A stretch of DNA of 64,000 nucleotides from Fratercula arctica. Taxonomy: Eukaryota; Chordata; Aves; Charadriiformes; Alcidae. The notes below the pieces were generated by a model. The model had not been told where the DNA came from. It did not search any database and saw only the letters and a program-made list of their open reading frames with translations. Below, piece by piece: positions 34,723 through 46,536 of this stretch (positions are counted from its first letter, which is position 1; each line of letters opens with the position of its first letter). A program made the translations under genes and the position numbers. The DNA lies in NCBI GenBank assembly GCA_947846985.1, contig CANTUZ010000001.1, positions 71,565,521 to 71,629,520 of the forward strand, in the 5' to 3' direction.

Positions 34723-36104
34723 TCAGCACAGCATTTTGGTGACAACTTCAAAAGCTTCCAGCCTTTGTGTGACTTTCTGATTGGGTGCTCGAGATTTTAA
34801 CCACTGTATTGCCAGTGATGAATAGAAAGGTTAAGTTTTACTGTAGACTACGCTGGGCCTCAGTAGGGGCCATGATGACAGTGAGAGTAGGGTGGGTCTA
34901 AAAGAGGATAGGGAAAAGAAAACAAAAACACAGGCAAATGCTGCTTGTGATTAAAAACAACAGGGAATCAATTCAGAATAACTTTTTCTCCTTTAAACCG
35001 ATGCTAGTAACTCTGTGTCTCCATCTCTGCCAGACTCCCAGCTGAAGCTGCACAGCTCGAGGGCTCTTGGCTTGCCCAGCTGCCCATGCCAGCATTTGGA
35101 CAGCTGGTAGGTGCCACTGTGTCAGCACTATCCTCGACCAAAATATATACTCCTTACACAGGAACCAGAAAGCAGAGGAGAGCAGAAATCCAGGAGAGGG
35201 CTGGGGAAACAGACCCTCAAGCTGGGGTTGTTAATGACACCATCTATGAAAAGCCTGAGAAACAAGATCATTAAACCTATTCTTGTAGGGATTTGCTGTT
35301 ACATTTTTTCCCTTTCTTAGTTTTCACAGAACCTCAGTGACTCATCTGAAAATTTTCCTCCTCCAACAGCGCTTGTGTTTGACACGAGGAAGCTGGTCTT
35401 TTCCGTGTTCCTTTCCAGGACAAGGCCAGAGGTAGCTGGAATTGGGTGGGTGAACCTGTGCCTGTCAGGTTTTCCTGTTGGGCATTTCAGATGTTAGGAC
35501 AAGGAACACTCAGTAATGCTAAATATACTAATAGGCACTATTCTTTTATGTTACTCATACAGACAGCAAGCCCTCCTTATTCATTGATCAGACGAATAAG
35601 GCTATTTAGGCATGTAAAGCTACAACCGGATGACTCTTGGGATTTATCAAAATTCCTGTATGGGGTGAGATCATAGGGGCCCTGCATCCAGACCACTGCT
35701 GCAAGGGGCTGCGCTGCAGGAGCTGGTCCTGCAGGAGGGTCATGCTCCGGGGGAGCCAGAGGTGCCGGCAACCATTGCTACTTGGCCAAAGAGCTGCTCC
35801 TGGGCGGGAGGTGAGGTTTTTCAGCACAGCAGGCAAAAGCCACATGTGCGAGCCCTTGGCTGAGCTGAGGGCAGCGCTGGCTGGTGGCTGTGCCCTCACA
35901 GCGGGGACCTGTGCTTCACTATGGCCTGATTTGAGGGCCGTAAGGTTGGGGGTCCTGCCTGCCACAAAGACACACCGTAAACCTAGTCTGGCTCCGCAGC
36001 CTAGGGCAAGGGATTCAATGCAAGGCAAGGAACTTCTGCTCACTTTATTGTAATGAATTTTACGCATTTTAAGCTTTTAAGCAATGAGTGTATAAAAAAT
36101 ACAT
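34723..36104. other. Unique sequence, no gene recognised
   Basis: A GC-rich part at 35640-36050 is open on both strands (138 codons plus, 153 codons minus). Such mirrored open frames with no domain fit composition rather than coding. Confidence 0.5.
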
Positions 36105-36187
36105 ATAGTTCTGGAGGAGAGATGTATCTATCTATTTATCTGTCTATCTATCTATCTATCTATCTATTTATCTGCATAGTTCTGGAG
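36105..36187 (+). repeat. (TATC)n microsatellite between 12-bp direct repeats
   Basis: An imperfect tetranucleotide array (TATC with TATT and TGTC variants) spans 36125-36173. ATAGTTCTGGAG occurs exactly on both sides, at 36105-36116 and 36176-36187. Similar short flank repeats can arise by slippage or by an insertion with target duplication. Confidence 0.85.
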
Positions 36188-37845
36188 CAGGCTTATGACT
36201 TTTATATCCAACATAAGCATCTAGCTGCTAGGACACAAAGTCAAAACCCTCTCCTGTCATCTCTCTTCCTGATGAATCTTTGCTAGGCAAAGCAGAGGGT
36301 GTGGAGAGGAGACCCTTCCTCGGCACCACTGCCCCAGGGGGGTGGAACCCTCCCAGGGGGATTAGAGGGTGAGATGTGGGCTGGTTTTCCAAAGGAGGGA
36401 AAACACCTCAAACCCCATCCCTTAGGGGTCTACTGATATTGCTACAATAAATCAGCAGCGTTTGTACTCCTTTTGAAGCTATCTAAGTTTTGCATTCACT
36501 TGGTTAGCTACAAAAGCTGCGTCAAGTGTAAAAACTGTGGACTTAAAAAGAAGAAAGAAACTCAGAACAAATTCTCAGACTTAGGAAGTACAATTTTAAT
36601 TTTAACAAAATTCAACCAGTGAGAAAAAGTCATATAAAAGTATAAAGCTACAGAAGTTATAGGTTTGATTACCTATTCTTATACTCCCACCTTCATTAAG
36701 CTGACCTCAGATGGTACATTCTAGCTGCTGTCTCAGAAGTACTACCCTTGGGGGAGTATTTTTTTCTCCATAAAAGTACCAGTTTTCAGTGTGTTTTATA
36801 CTTTTCTTCCACCATTCTACTGACAGAAATTTGGGCTGTCAGCACTTTCCTTTATCTTCTTTTGTGTGTTTTTCTTCCTCATTATATGCTGAATATCCAT
36901 GTTTTTTAATTTCTTATAATTGTGTATAAATATATTGCCCTGGTAACTGTTCCAATACTTCAATGCTTCATTAATTTAACATACACGAGGTTCTGTGATT
37001 TCCAGGCTTTTAAAACTAGAAAAAAAAAGAAGTCCGTGTTTTTGTTCCTGGGGCTTCTGAACCACATAGTCCTGTGAATTCTGCAGAAAACTTCCTATGT
37101 ATCAGATGATACACAAAGTATCAGATAAGTAGGAGGTGTGATTTACAGTAACTCAGTTACTCCATAGTCATAGTGACGTACTGTCAGACTTGGTGGTAAA
37201 CCTGGCTTCTGCACCCTCTAAAGCCTAAATGCTCAGGTGCATATCTTGCTTGATTAAGCTGAGAAAAAAGGTCTCCTGTGTTGACTGTAATTTCTCATTT
37301 CAACTGAAATTGTCATAATTTCCTTTGGAGTCTGCAGTTTTACCCATCATGGTATCTGATGAATCTGACTCTGCTAAACTGCAGAGGTTATAATCCTGTA
37401 AAACAGCGTGGCCTCAGCAAAAGCTCAGTAGTGAAGGCTGGAAGAACTAGACGTTTCAGAAACAAAATGGAATTTTACTGTGTATACTAAAAATAATGTA
37501 AGTGCATTGCCTGGGACAAGGACTCCTGGATAAGCTGAAGCAGCAAAGCAGAAATCTTCATTTGGCGATCAGAGACGTGAAAGTGTTTGCAGGGAAAATT
37601 CTGGCAAGAGTAGTTGCTGGTTGTGATTTCTCTGGCCCCAGAGATCTCTGATACTTTTCTGAAATTTTCTGAAATTTCATGGTCTTTCACTGAGCTTCCC
37701 ATAGGCAGACCATCCCACAGGATGACCTTAAGCCTTCATCTGTAATTCCTCACCTTACGTGGACCTGCCTTCTGTTTCTCAGCATCCCTTTCTCATCACA
37801 CTCTTCCATTTTGTCCCCTTGGATTTCCCAGTTTTGAACTCTGAG
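36188..37845. other. Unique AT-rich sequence, no gene seen
   Basis: An AATAAA-containing stretch near 36440-36460 loosely resembles an LTR polyadenylation region, but no LTR ends are found. There is no coding domain. Confidence 0.5.
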
Positions 37846-38278
37846 ACAAAGATGCTCAGAGGGCTGGAGCACCTCTGCTATGAGGACAGGCTGAGAGAGT
37901 TGGGGTTGTTCAGCCTGGAGAAGAGAAGGCTCTGGGGAGACCTTATAGCGGCCTTCCAGTACCTAAAAGGGGCCTACAGGAAAGATGGGGAGGGACTCTT
38001 TATCAGGGAGTGTAGCAATAGGACGAGGGGCAATGGTTTTAAACAGAAAGAGGGGAGATTTAGATTAGATATTAGTAAGAAATTCTTTCCTGTGAGGGTG
38101 GTGAGGCACTGGAACAGGTTGCCCAGAGAAGTTGTGGATGCCCCATCCCTGGAAGTGTTCAAGGCCAGGTTGGATGGGGCTTTGAGCAACCTGGTCTAGT
38201 GGGAGGTGTCTCTGCCTATGGCAGGGGGGTTGGAACTGGATGATCCTTCCAACTCTAAACATTCTATGATTCTATGAC
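37846..38278 (+). mobile_element. CR1 LINE, 5'-truncated, frame intact
   Basis: The C-terminal RT frame is uninterrupted from RGLEHLCYEDRLRELGLF (from 37857) through EKRRLWGDLIAAFQYLKGAY to [19 protein letters not shown] and its natural stop at 38199, followed by the 3' UTR GGCAGGGGGGTTGGAACTGG and the ATTCTATGATTCTATGA tail. The intact frame and low tail decay make this the best preserved CR1 in the window. Frame upstream of about 37846 in the 146-codon open frame is unrelated host sequence. Confidence 0.95.
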
Positions 38279-38924
38279 CTCAGCATACTTTTGCCAGCAG
38301 GGCTAAGCCAACAAGTGTCAACCCAACTCAGTGCTGGTTCCCTCTGGCAGAGCAAATTCTGTTCACATTCTATGCTATTTGGCCCTGGGTTTTCCTTGGG
38401 CCACACAGGGTACTCCTGTGGCTGTGCTTGTGTGCGTGCTTTCCTCCCACCCACCATACAGTGTCTGGGGAAGCAGAGGCCGTGCTGAAGCCCACCAGAG
38501 TGATGCTTTTAGAGCGCGAAGTGCGTGCCTGTGTCGCAGGCTCTAGGGAACGACGCAAGAGTTTGTGGGCAGCTGAACTAGTGCAAGAGGACTGTGTGGG
38601 CTGGAGAGAGCCAAACCTGGGTTTGCCTTGTCCTTTCTGTCTTTTTTTTTTCAGCATAATTTGAGGTGCAGTATCCCTGTGAGGTCACCATGGCTTTTTT
38701 TTCAGGAGAAAATAATCAATTGGCTCCAAAGGAAACCCTGGGAGCAAAATAATATTTGTGCTTTTGCCGCCTTCTCTGATGCTGGTGAAACGAAGTTATT
38801 CATAATGATTTGGTAGGCTGATATTCACTGTTTCATGTAGCTGAATGTCAGGAAACCGAATCTCTAACCCCAAATTACCAGTATGGAAACTGTAGTCATT
38901 GTACGTGCATTAGGGTAAGAGTTA
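38279..38924. other. Unique sequence between two CR1 copies
   Basis: No gene is seen. Overlapping frames at 38331-38664 on both strands lack domains. Confidence 0.5.
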
Positions 38925-40260
38925 CCGTAACAGGTCAGACCCAGTGCCCTGTGTGTGCTCTTGCCAGTGGCCAGCAGCTGATACCAAGGGCAGATACAGA
39001 GGATATATGCGGTACTACCTGGCACGCTTTTCCAGCTTCACTCTCCGTGGTTGAGGGATTTTCCTCAGTAAGTAGTTGCAGACAGACCATCATGCTTAAT
39101 AGCCTTTGGTGGCATTTCATGAACTGATCTAATCCCCTTTTGAAATGATTGCTATTTCTGCGCTTCGCATTATCCTGTGTCACGGAGTTCAGCAATACAA
39201 TTATGTGCTGGGTGAAAAAGTTCTTCGTATCCTTTGTTTTAAACCTGCTACCAGACCATGTCACTCTTCCCAGATAAATAGCAAGCAGGGAACAGACTTC
39301 CCCTATTCACTTTAGGGAATCAACAGCGCGTTGATTGTGGAGCCCTGTGTTATAAACCCCTTCAATCATACCATTTCCAAAGTGAACTCCTAGTCTGTTT
39401 AGTCATTTCCTCATATGGAAGTCATACCATCCTGTTGTCCCACCGGCGCTGCTTGCAATTGTGTTATATTCCTTTTGAGACGGCATGACCAGAGTGGTAC
39501 TCAATATTCGATGAATATATGCTCTGGGGATTTATACAATGGCATAATAGTATTTTCTGTTTTTTTTTTTTTTTTTTTTTTTTTTCTCTATTCTTTCGCA
39601 AGTAATTCCCCAAACGCCTTTTTAACCACTGTTGAACACTGAGTTACTTCCAGAGAAGTAACACATGGTTTCAAGATTTCTTTCCTGACTGATTATACCT
39701 TCTTTAGACTCCGTCAGATATAGTTTAAGGTTATGTTTCTTTCCCCATGTGCACTACTTTTCAGTTACTGACACTGAAATTTGTCTGCCATTATCTCCAT
39801 GTCGTGTAATCCCTCTGCAGATCTGCACCATCAGCTTGACTTCAGCTTTTCCTCGCAGTGGGGTCTGGCTGCTCTGAATCACTCTGCACCCCCTGTGAAC
39901 TTTGTTGCTTCAATTACCCCCCTTCCCTTTACCAGGTCATACACAAATATGCTATTTAATACAGGACTCTCAAGTCCTCGCTGGATCCTGCTGGAAAATT
40001 CACTTCACCGGGAACTTGGACTGTATCTGTGTCCTTTGTGTTGTATCTTCCCAACAGTTACTAATTCAGAAGAGTGTATTCCCACATATATCCTGACAAC
40101 TCAGATGCTTAACCGTCTTTGGCGAGGAGCTTGTTCAAAGCCTTTTGAAAATCCAAACATGTACACCTCCAAGATACTGTCCCTTTGCTTGCATACTAAG
40201 ATCTTATTTCTTTGGTTTGAACTGAATATTTCTTGTCTTATGAGAACTCTAGAAGGATTC
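38925..40260 (-). mobile_element. Ancient CR1 (L3/CR1-L-like), about 1.3 kb, with RT relic
   Basis: This is the longest LINE piece in the window, read in reverse on the plus strand. In order it shows the 3' end (AACAGGTCAGACCCAGTGCC at 38929), GTTTTAAACCTGCTACCAGA (39237), TTTCCTCATATGGAAGTCAT (39406), GGGATTTATACAATGGCATA (39527), a T26 run (39560-39585), TTTTCAGTTACTGACACTGA (39759), TGAACTTTGTTGCTTCAATT (39897), and TTCAAAGCCTTTTGAAAATC (40135), the reverse of the D-F-Q-K-A-F-E version of RT motif A. The frame is broken many times. It is much older than the avian CR1 copies. A plus-strand 195-codon frame (39781-40368) lies antisense across it and is not a gene. The left-to-right order means the element is inserted on the minus strand. 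Confidence 0.85.
39560..39585 (+). repeat. T26 homopolymer inside the CR1 relic
   Basis: A pure run of 26 T, probably expanded from the T-rich stretch that old CR1 elements have after TATTTTCTGTTTT. Confidence 0.95.
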
Positions 40261-43200
40261 CTGTGTGCCTATGTAGGGTTGGAGGGCCATTACTCCTATA
40301 TAAATGCCAGAGAAGATCATTGGCAAAGAGTAACTACAGCTATACGTCTATTTACTGAACAAGTTTAAGTTAACCCATATCAGTTGGCTTTGAATTTAGT
40401 TAATTACATCAACGCCGTATATGTGGCCAAGGGAAGAGAGGGAGATTCCACTTCCCCTTCACTGTCTGATAAAGTGTGTTTTTATCAGAGAGGTAGCTTC
40501 TTGATGAAGAGAGGAAGGCAAAGGATATTTCCAAGCCCTCCTGTGTTGTATTCCCACTGAACAATGCACTTAGTGACACAGGCTGCAGCCGAAGAAGTGG
40601 TACGTGGACCTTGAACTCTCTATCTGTCAAAACAGAGAAATAAGCACCTCCAGCCCATGCCAAAGATGCCATTACGAGCAGACAGGACACAGTCCTTTCA
40701 CTTAATAAGAGGGCAGATTGCAGGCTTCGGCAAACCTTGTAACAAAAGGTGATTATATAAATATTTCAGTTTCTTTGTTGTCATGCACATTTTAGAGTCC
40801 ATATTAAGGACTATATTTTTGTGTTTATATGTCAGAATGGTGTTTGCTTTGGAAATACCTCTGTGCCACACCTTCAAATCTCAAATGTCCTTTGATCTGC
40901 CAAGAGCCAGACAGGAAGACAATTGAAGATGACTGCTGTTACAAAGACTTTCAATGGGTTTGTTGCTTCACTGTTTTTCCTGTTATGCAAAAAAATCACT
41001 CACTGAGAAGTAAATTCTAGAATTTTATTTAAGGGTGGTATGCACAAATCTTAGATGGATGTGTGTCGAAGTAAACCCTAAATCAAAGCAATTACTAGGA
41101 TGCATATTCATCTGAAGCAGTAGAGTTTGCCCTTCTTTAAAAGTAGAAGCCCTAACTTCATATGAAACATGGCCACTCAGGATAGGGCTGGTTTTGGATC
41201 ATATCACCAGTTTTGTCTTTTATTAGTCGCTTAACTGAACTGTTAGGTAGACAGAGCAGGACAACCTTTAACCGTAAGGCTGTTTTGTGTAGTCATATAG
41301 GGCAGGTGATAACCAGACCTGAAAAAAAGTCTGCGCCCAATACAGCCAGCCTGAGCTCCAGGCTGCTCTCCCCATGAAAGCTGTGGGGTGGGCAAGGAGA
41401 GAGGCGGAGGCAGCTCCACAACCCGCTCCAGTGAGGAGGCAACGTTCCCTTGTTACTCTGTACCCCGTTTTCTGTTGCAATCGTGGACCAGATGTTTAGA
41501 CTGTCAGTTTGCTTTCCTAGTGTCCCCCCAAAGGCTCTGTTAACTGAGACTCTGTCTCAGGGAGCTGCAGACAATAAAGCAACCATTTCCAGTTGCGGTC
41601 TCTGAAGTAACATGTTTAAACTTACACAATACTCATATAATAAAGCTAGTTATGAATATAGGAAGAAGACTGAACATTACTACTTATCGTAATATCATGC
41701 ATAGGATTTATCAATGTTTCCTCAGCACGTTGTAACCGACAAGCAGCCTGAAGCCAGGAACATGACATTTAGCTTTGGCTGTTGAAAAGTTCGTAGAACC
41801 GCCTATGTAGAAGAAAATGAAAGGAAAAAAGCAACCTCTTCATCTCCTTACTCCATATGGAGCACCAAGTGGTGTCTAATGCCCAGGCACAGGCAAGAAG
41901 GAGGGAGGTTTTGCAGGTGAGCAGCAAGCAAGCTTTGAACATCCCGGCTGGGGCTGGCGTGGAGGAATGATCTGAGCGCTCCCCTGTGCCGCTCTGTTCA
42001 CTGCCTCCCAGGGAGAGGGCAGGTGGGAGGATTGAGGAAAAGATGCAAGAGGAGGCAGAAACAACCTCAGAAGAAAGAAGAACTCCATTGTTTGGGTGAT
42101 AGTATTGTTTAACCTAGAATAAAAAAAGGTAGACGCTAGCTGCTATGGAGGAGGATCTTTATTGTTAAATATACCCTTGTTAAGGCAATTTACTTTGTCT
42201 TTTTATAGCATTGTTCCATGATTGCATATCAGTGTTTCAAAGTAAACATTTTATTCTTATATCCTGACCTCTGTTAAACCTGACTTGGAGTGACTTGGCA
42301 GGCAGTGGGGCACTCCTCTGGAGGTCTGGCACAGGTAAACCCAGGGACTGGGAGCACTGGCTAAGTGTCCAGGTCCCCATGGCATTGCTCCAAAGCAAGA
42401 GTTGCTCCTACTGCCATTGGAGTAGCACGGCTCTGGGTTAAAAGTTGGAATCACAGTGGGCTGGAAAAGAAGAAATGTGTTTTACAAGGGAAAATTAGGA
42501 AGTTCTTTGGTAAGGAGGAAAATGCTTTAGCCCTGAAGGTCTGCAGGGAGTTAGTAACGTACCAGCAGGCTCTCGGGGACTTCAAAAACCGTTTCAAGAT
42601 CACGATCTGGTCAAAAGCCCTTCGGAGGACTCTCTTTGCTGATTCCCCAGATTTTTAGAAACAGAATCCCTTGTGCCAGACCTCTGAGTCTCAGGAATTA
42701 GAAAATGAAGCCTTCCATGTCTGTAGTAAACATATCAGAAATAATGTAAACTACCAGCAAAGCCTCTCCTTCTCTTCAGAATTTTAGAAATAGATGACAT
42801 GGAGAAACTCATCTTTTGTATTAGTTCATTATTACATGTATTTTGGGCCACAGGAATTGCCTATGTGAAGGCATTAATTGCCAGTTGAGCCCTATAAATA
42901 GTAGTCTGGGACACAGCCAGCTCACCGTGGAATTTTGAACTTATTTACCAGCTGCAAAATGCACTGCTCCTGTTGATACAGCCAACCTCCACCTGTACTT
43001 GCTCCTATGGTTCTTACTGCTCTTCATCTTTAAAGGTGATTTTTATCACCGGGATGTGTTTATGTTTGAAAGCGTTTGAAGAGATTGGCTTCATGGAGAT
43101 TAGCATTATTATTAGAATGATGCTTATTTCACTAATCTCTATTATGCAACTGTTCATTCTTGATTATTAATAATCATTTCCTTTGGATAGAAACACTTCC

Positions 43201-45690
43201 ACAGCAACCAATTATAGTGCTTTGTGCAAACACAGGATTATGAATTCCAGTGGGGAATAAACAACAAGAGCAGTGGAATTTTAAAAACAAAGAGCTTGTT
43301 TTCATGTAAATGTCTCAGTGCTAAAAAAATGGGGAAAATTATATGCTGTAGAAGCAGAAGTTGCTTCCAATTAGAATGTTTTTCAACAATTTCCATAAAA
43401 TGCCTAAATTAGGAACTTAGCACTTGCTGGAGCAGTACATCTCGTCTGGTGTTCTCCCTCCAGCAGCAGCCAGAAACATGTAATCGCAACTCCTGCCCAG
43501 ATCCAGTTCCCCTGAAAAGACTCATTGGATGTCCTGTCTGCTCCAGTCTGCCTAATTGGGCAGTACTCCATCCGTTTCCACGGAAAGAGTTTTTTATTGG
43601 GCAGGTATAGCTGAAAGGGGATGCCCTGACTTTGTGATTTGTTTCCTGGCTCTAATGCTGCCTATCTTCATTGGTGCAGCAGGATCAAATGGTTGGTCTG
43701 TTCTGCAAATACTTACGTATATGATTAATGCTGTACACTTGACTAGTGTTTTTGTGTCTAACGATAAGCAGAGGACAAGGAATTTGCAGAACCTGGTACA
43801 TGGCTGCTCTTTGCTCTACAAAGAGTGGTCTATCTTTGAGAGGAGAACTTTGCAGTTTCTTTTAAACAGCTGATAAAACTTAGGCTTAAACTGGAATTCC
43901 ACATGCCAAAGTCTTCAGATTAGAATAAGACATACTTCAAAAATTTTTTAAAACTGCTTATTTAATTTTTGTTTTATCAGACAAGAAATTTCCTCTGCCT
44001 TGCATTTATCATTTATAACTCCAATACTGGGATTTTTTCCCGAACAGATATAGCCTTGTACCCCTCACCTACAATGATTGCTTCAAATTAAATTTACTTT
44101 CTTCCTGCGAAAACAATTCTAAGGGTAAATAACAATCGGCCAGCGTATGTTTTAAATAAGCTTTATTTTGTTGATGTCGTATGTGATTATTTGGAAAAGA
44201 CATTTTATTCCCTAAGAAGCGGCTTGTGCTGTGAAGGACCTTGATCACCTGACAAAAGCAGATGTGGGGTTACCTCAGGGAAGAAAATAGAGACTATAAC
44301 TGTCTCATGGGCCTGTTTGAAAGACACAGACAGCAAAATCAGAGACCCTCCATCCTCCAAAGGTCAGCCGTGCTCCTGACGTCTGGAGAGTGATCAGACG
44401 CTCCTCTCCTGAGATGAATTTCCCTCAATTTCAAAAAACAATTTAGGGTGGTGAGGCAAAGCGAGGATGGCACAGCATATAGATGATTTCTTCTTTGGGC
44501 TGGATCTGTTCATTTCTTGTGTGTTCTAAAGCAAATTACTTAAAAATAAAAAGCCCCCTCAAAACCCCCACTCTGGCAGGAGTTGTGTGTTATGGGTTGC
44601 AAGTCCAAGGTCCCTGGAGGGATAAGCCGTGAACCTCTCAGCCAGCCCCACGAGGGCTGCGTTGCAGGAAAAGGTGGCTGTGAGATGTGTCGGAAGCTGG
44701 CAAGGATGTGCCTGGGACCCGGTCAGCGCTGATGGAGAGCCAGCCCTTTGCCGGGGTACGGCACAGCTCTGCATCCCTGGATGAGCCCGGAGAGGCAGGC
44801 CTGAAGCAATGGCTGGGTGCTGCTGTGCCTCAAAGTTCAAAGTTCAGATGCTCACCAAAAGCAGGGGCAGGAGCATGTACCAGGGCTAAGGCACCCTGAG
44901 ATTTTAAACACCGTGCTGTTGTGCAGTCGTGAACCGAGCAAGAATCTCATGGGTCCCATTTATCCCAAGTGTAACATGGCTGAAGTCAGCATGCTTGACC
45001 TCTTGGTTTGATGCCCCACAAGTAGCATTGTCACAGCTGCCTCTTAGCTGCCTGGATTTTATTAGCCTTGTCAGTTTTGCTCAGCTAGCCACAGAGATTG
45101 AAGGAGCTTAAAAAACAGAACAACCACTCTCACTATGAAATAACTGTGTCTTAACTCACCAGCCCCATCCCTCTGGGGGCAGACTTGGAGTTTCACAACC
45201 GCCCCTGTCTCATCAAGGGACTCTGGTATCAATACGGGAAATAGAGGGGTGTTTCCCCCCAAAATCCTCTCGAGGGATTCCTTCACAATTGCTGCATTTT
45301 ATCCTGTTTGATAGGTTCTGATTTTCTCTGCTAGGATGGCTCTACCTTTCCCATGAGAGGGCACCTGATCCTGCTCTAGCTGAAGTTAAGGGCATTTTTG
45401 GCACTCGCCGCGATGGGAGCAGATGCAGACTCGCAGAGAGTTTTGTTTGGGGACCTCGCCGTTCAGTGGGACTTGCCTTGGGTGCCCTCGTGCTTTCATC
45501 TCTTCTAGAGCACAGTGTCTCAGTAAGGTCAACTCTTGTCGTTCTGGGAGCTCAGGGGAGAAGAAGCTGACTTAGGAGCAGGACTGGTCCCCAGGCACAG
45601 ATGCTTTAGTATGATTTGCAAGCCCAGCACACATCTGCAGGTTGTGCCTTAGCAGCAAGTAGACAGTGTGGCAGAAGTATAAAGCCAAGG
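40261..45690. other. AT-rich unique sequence, no gene recognised
   Basis: Features noted are a hairpin at 40466-40488 (CTGATAAA and TTTATCAG arms), an exact MEF2 consensus CTATAAATAG at 42892-42901, and GC-rich frames near 44560-44900. The 97-codon frame at 42365-42658 and the 105-codon frame at 43556-43873 (plus) look peptide-like but have no recognisable domain or splice pair. Confidence 0.5.
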
Positions 45691-45723
45691 TTTTTTTTTT
45701 CTTTGGTTTTTTTTTTTTTTTTT
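45691..45723 (+). repeat. T-rich run (T10 and T17)
   Basis: T10 at 45691-45700 and T17 at 45707-45723 are separated by CTTTGG. Confidence 0.9.
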
Positions 45724-46507
45724 CCCTCTTCTTCCTATGAGTCTTTTAAAATAGACTACTGCTTTTAAGCAGGAATTAGTTTGGATTCCTTCACTGCAAG
45801 GCATTGCACTGTGAATGTCTGTAGCTACTGAGCTGGCAAATGCTTTTTTCCACCTTTGCTTGCCGTTCTGCAGTGGCCCTTGCAGTCCTGTGTCAGACTC
45901 TTCGTGAAACTCTTTTGCTTCTCCTCAAAGCAATTGCAGATCTTAGCTTCTGTCTTTTATTCATTTGTTGGAAAAACCCTTGACTGCCCTAAAGCTCTGC
46001 CACCTCTTGCTATTTCTGGAAGTTTCTGGCAGCTTGGTTGTGGTGATGGCTTGAAGAGCATGCTTGAAGGACTAAAGGCCACCACATTTTCTTCTTCACA
46101 CAAGGCTTCTGTGGGAGCAGGAAAATATCTTATGTGCCAGGCATGAACCGGGCTCTCAGGAGACCCATAACTGCAGAGGAAGAGGATTCTATGAGGACTC
46201 TTGACCATCTCATCTTCACCTACGGAGTCTAGTGACTACTGTTGTCTAGTGACGAGAAAATTAGTCACTGTCAGCCATAATGACACTAAATCTGTCTTTA
46301 CATAAGGATGTGGGGTGAGGGAATCTTTATTTAGTGGCTGCTTGTGTTGTTTTTCAACACATTTTTATTATAATAATTATGCTGCTCTGTGGGCAGTGAT
46401 CGTTTGAACTTGAAGTTTCACCAGCAGGAAAGAGATCACATACTGGAGCTGGTCAGGAAAGCTGAAACTACAAACAAAGAGCTTGATACTTTCCCACTGC
46501 CGTAGCG

Positions 46508-46536
46508 TTTTTTTTTTTTTTTTTTTTTTTTTTTTT
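46508..46536 (+). repeat. T29 homopolymer
   Basis: This is the longest homopolymer in the window. No recognised retroelement body adjoins it on either side. Confidence 0.95.

Noticed and set aside
35606..36067. 153-codon minus and 138-codon plus frames
   Set aside because: Mirror-image open frames in GC-rich DNA with no recognised motif.
36300..36480. Possible LTR polyadenylation region with AATAAA
   Set aside because: No LTR ends, target duplication or family landmarks were found.
39781..40368. 195-codon plus-strand open frame, the longest in the window
   Set aside because: It runs antisense through the old CR1 RT relic, and the sequence is explained by that element on the minus strand.
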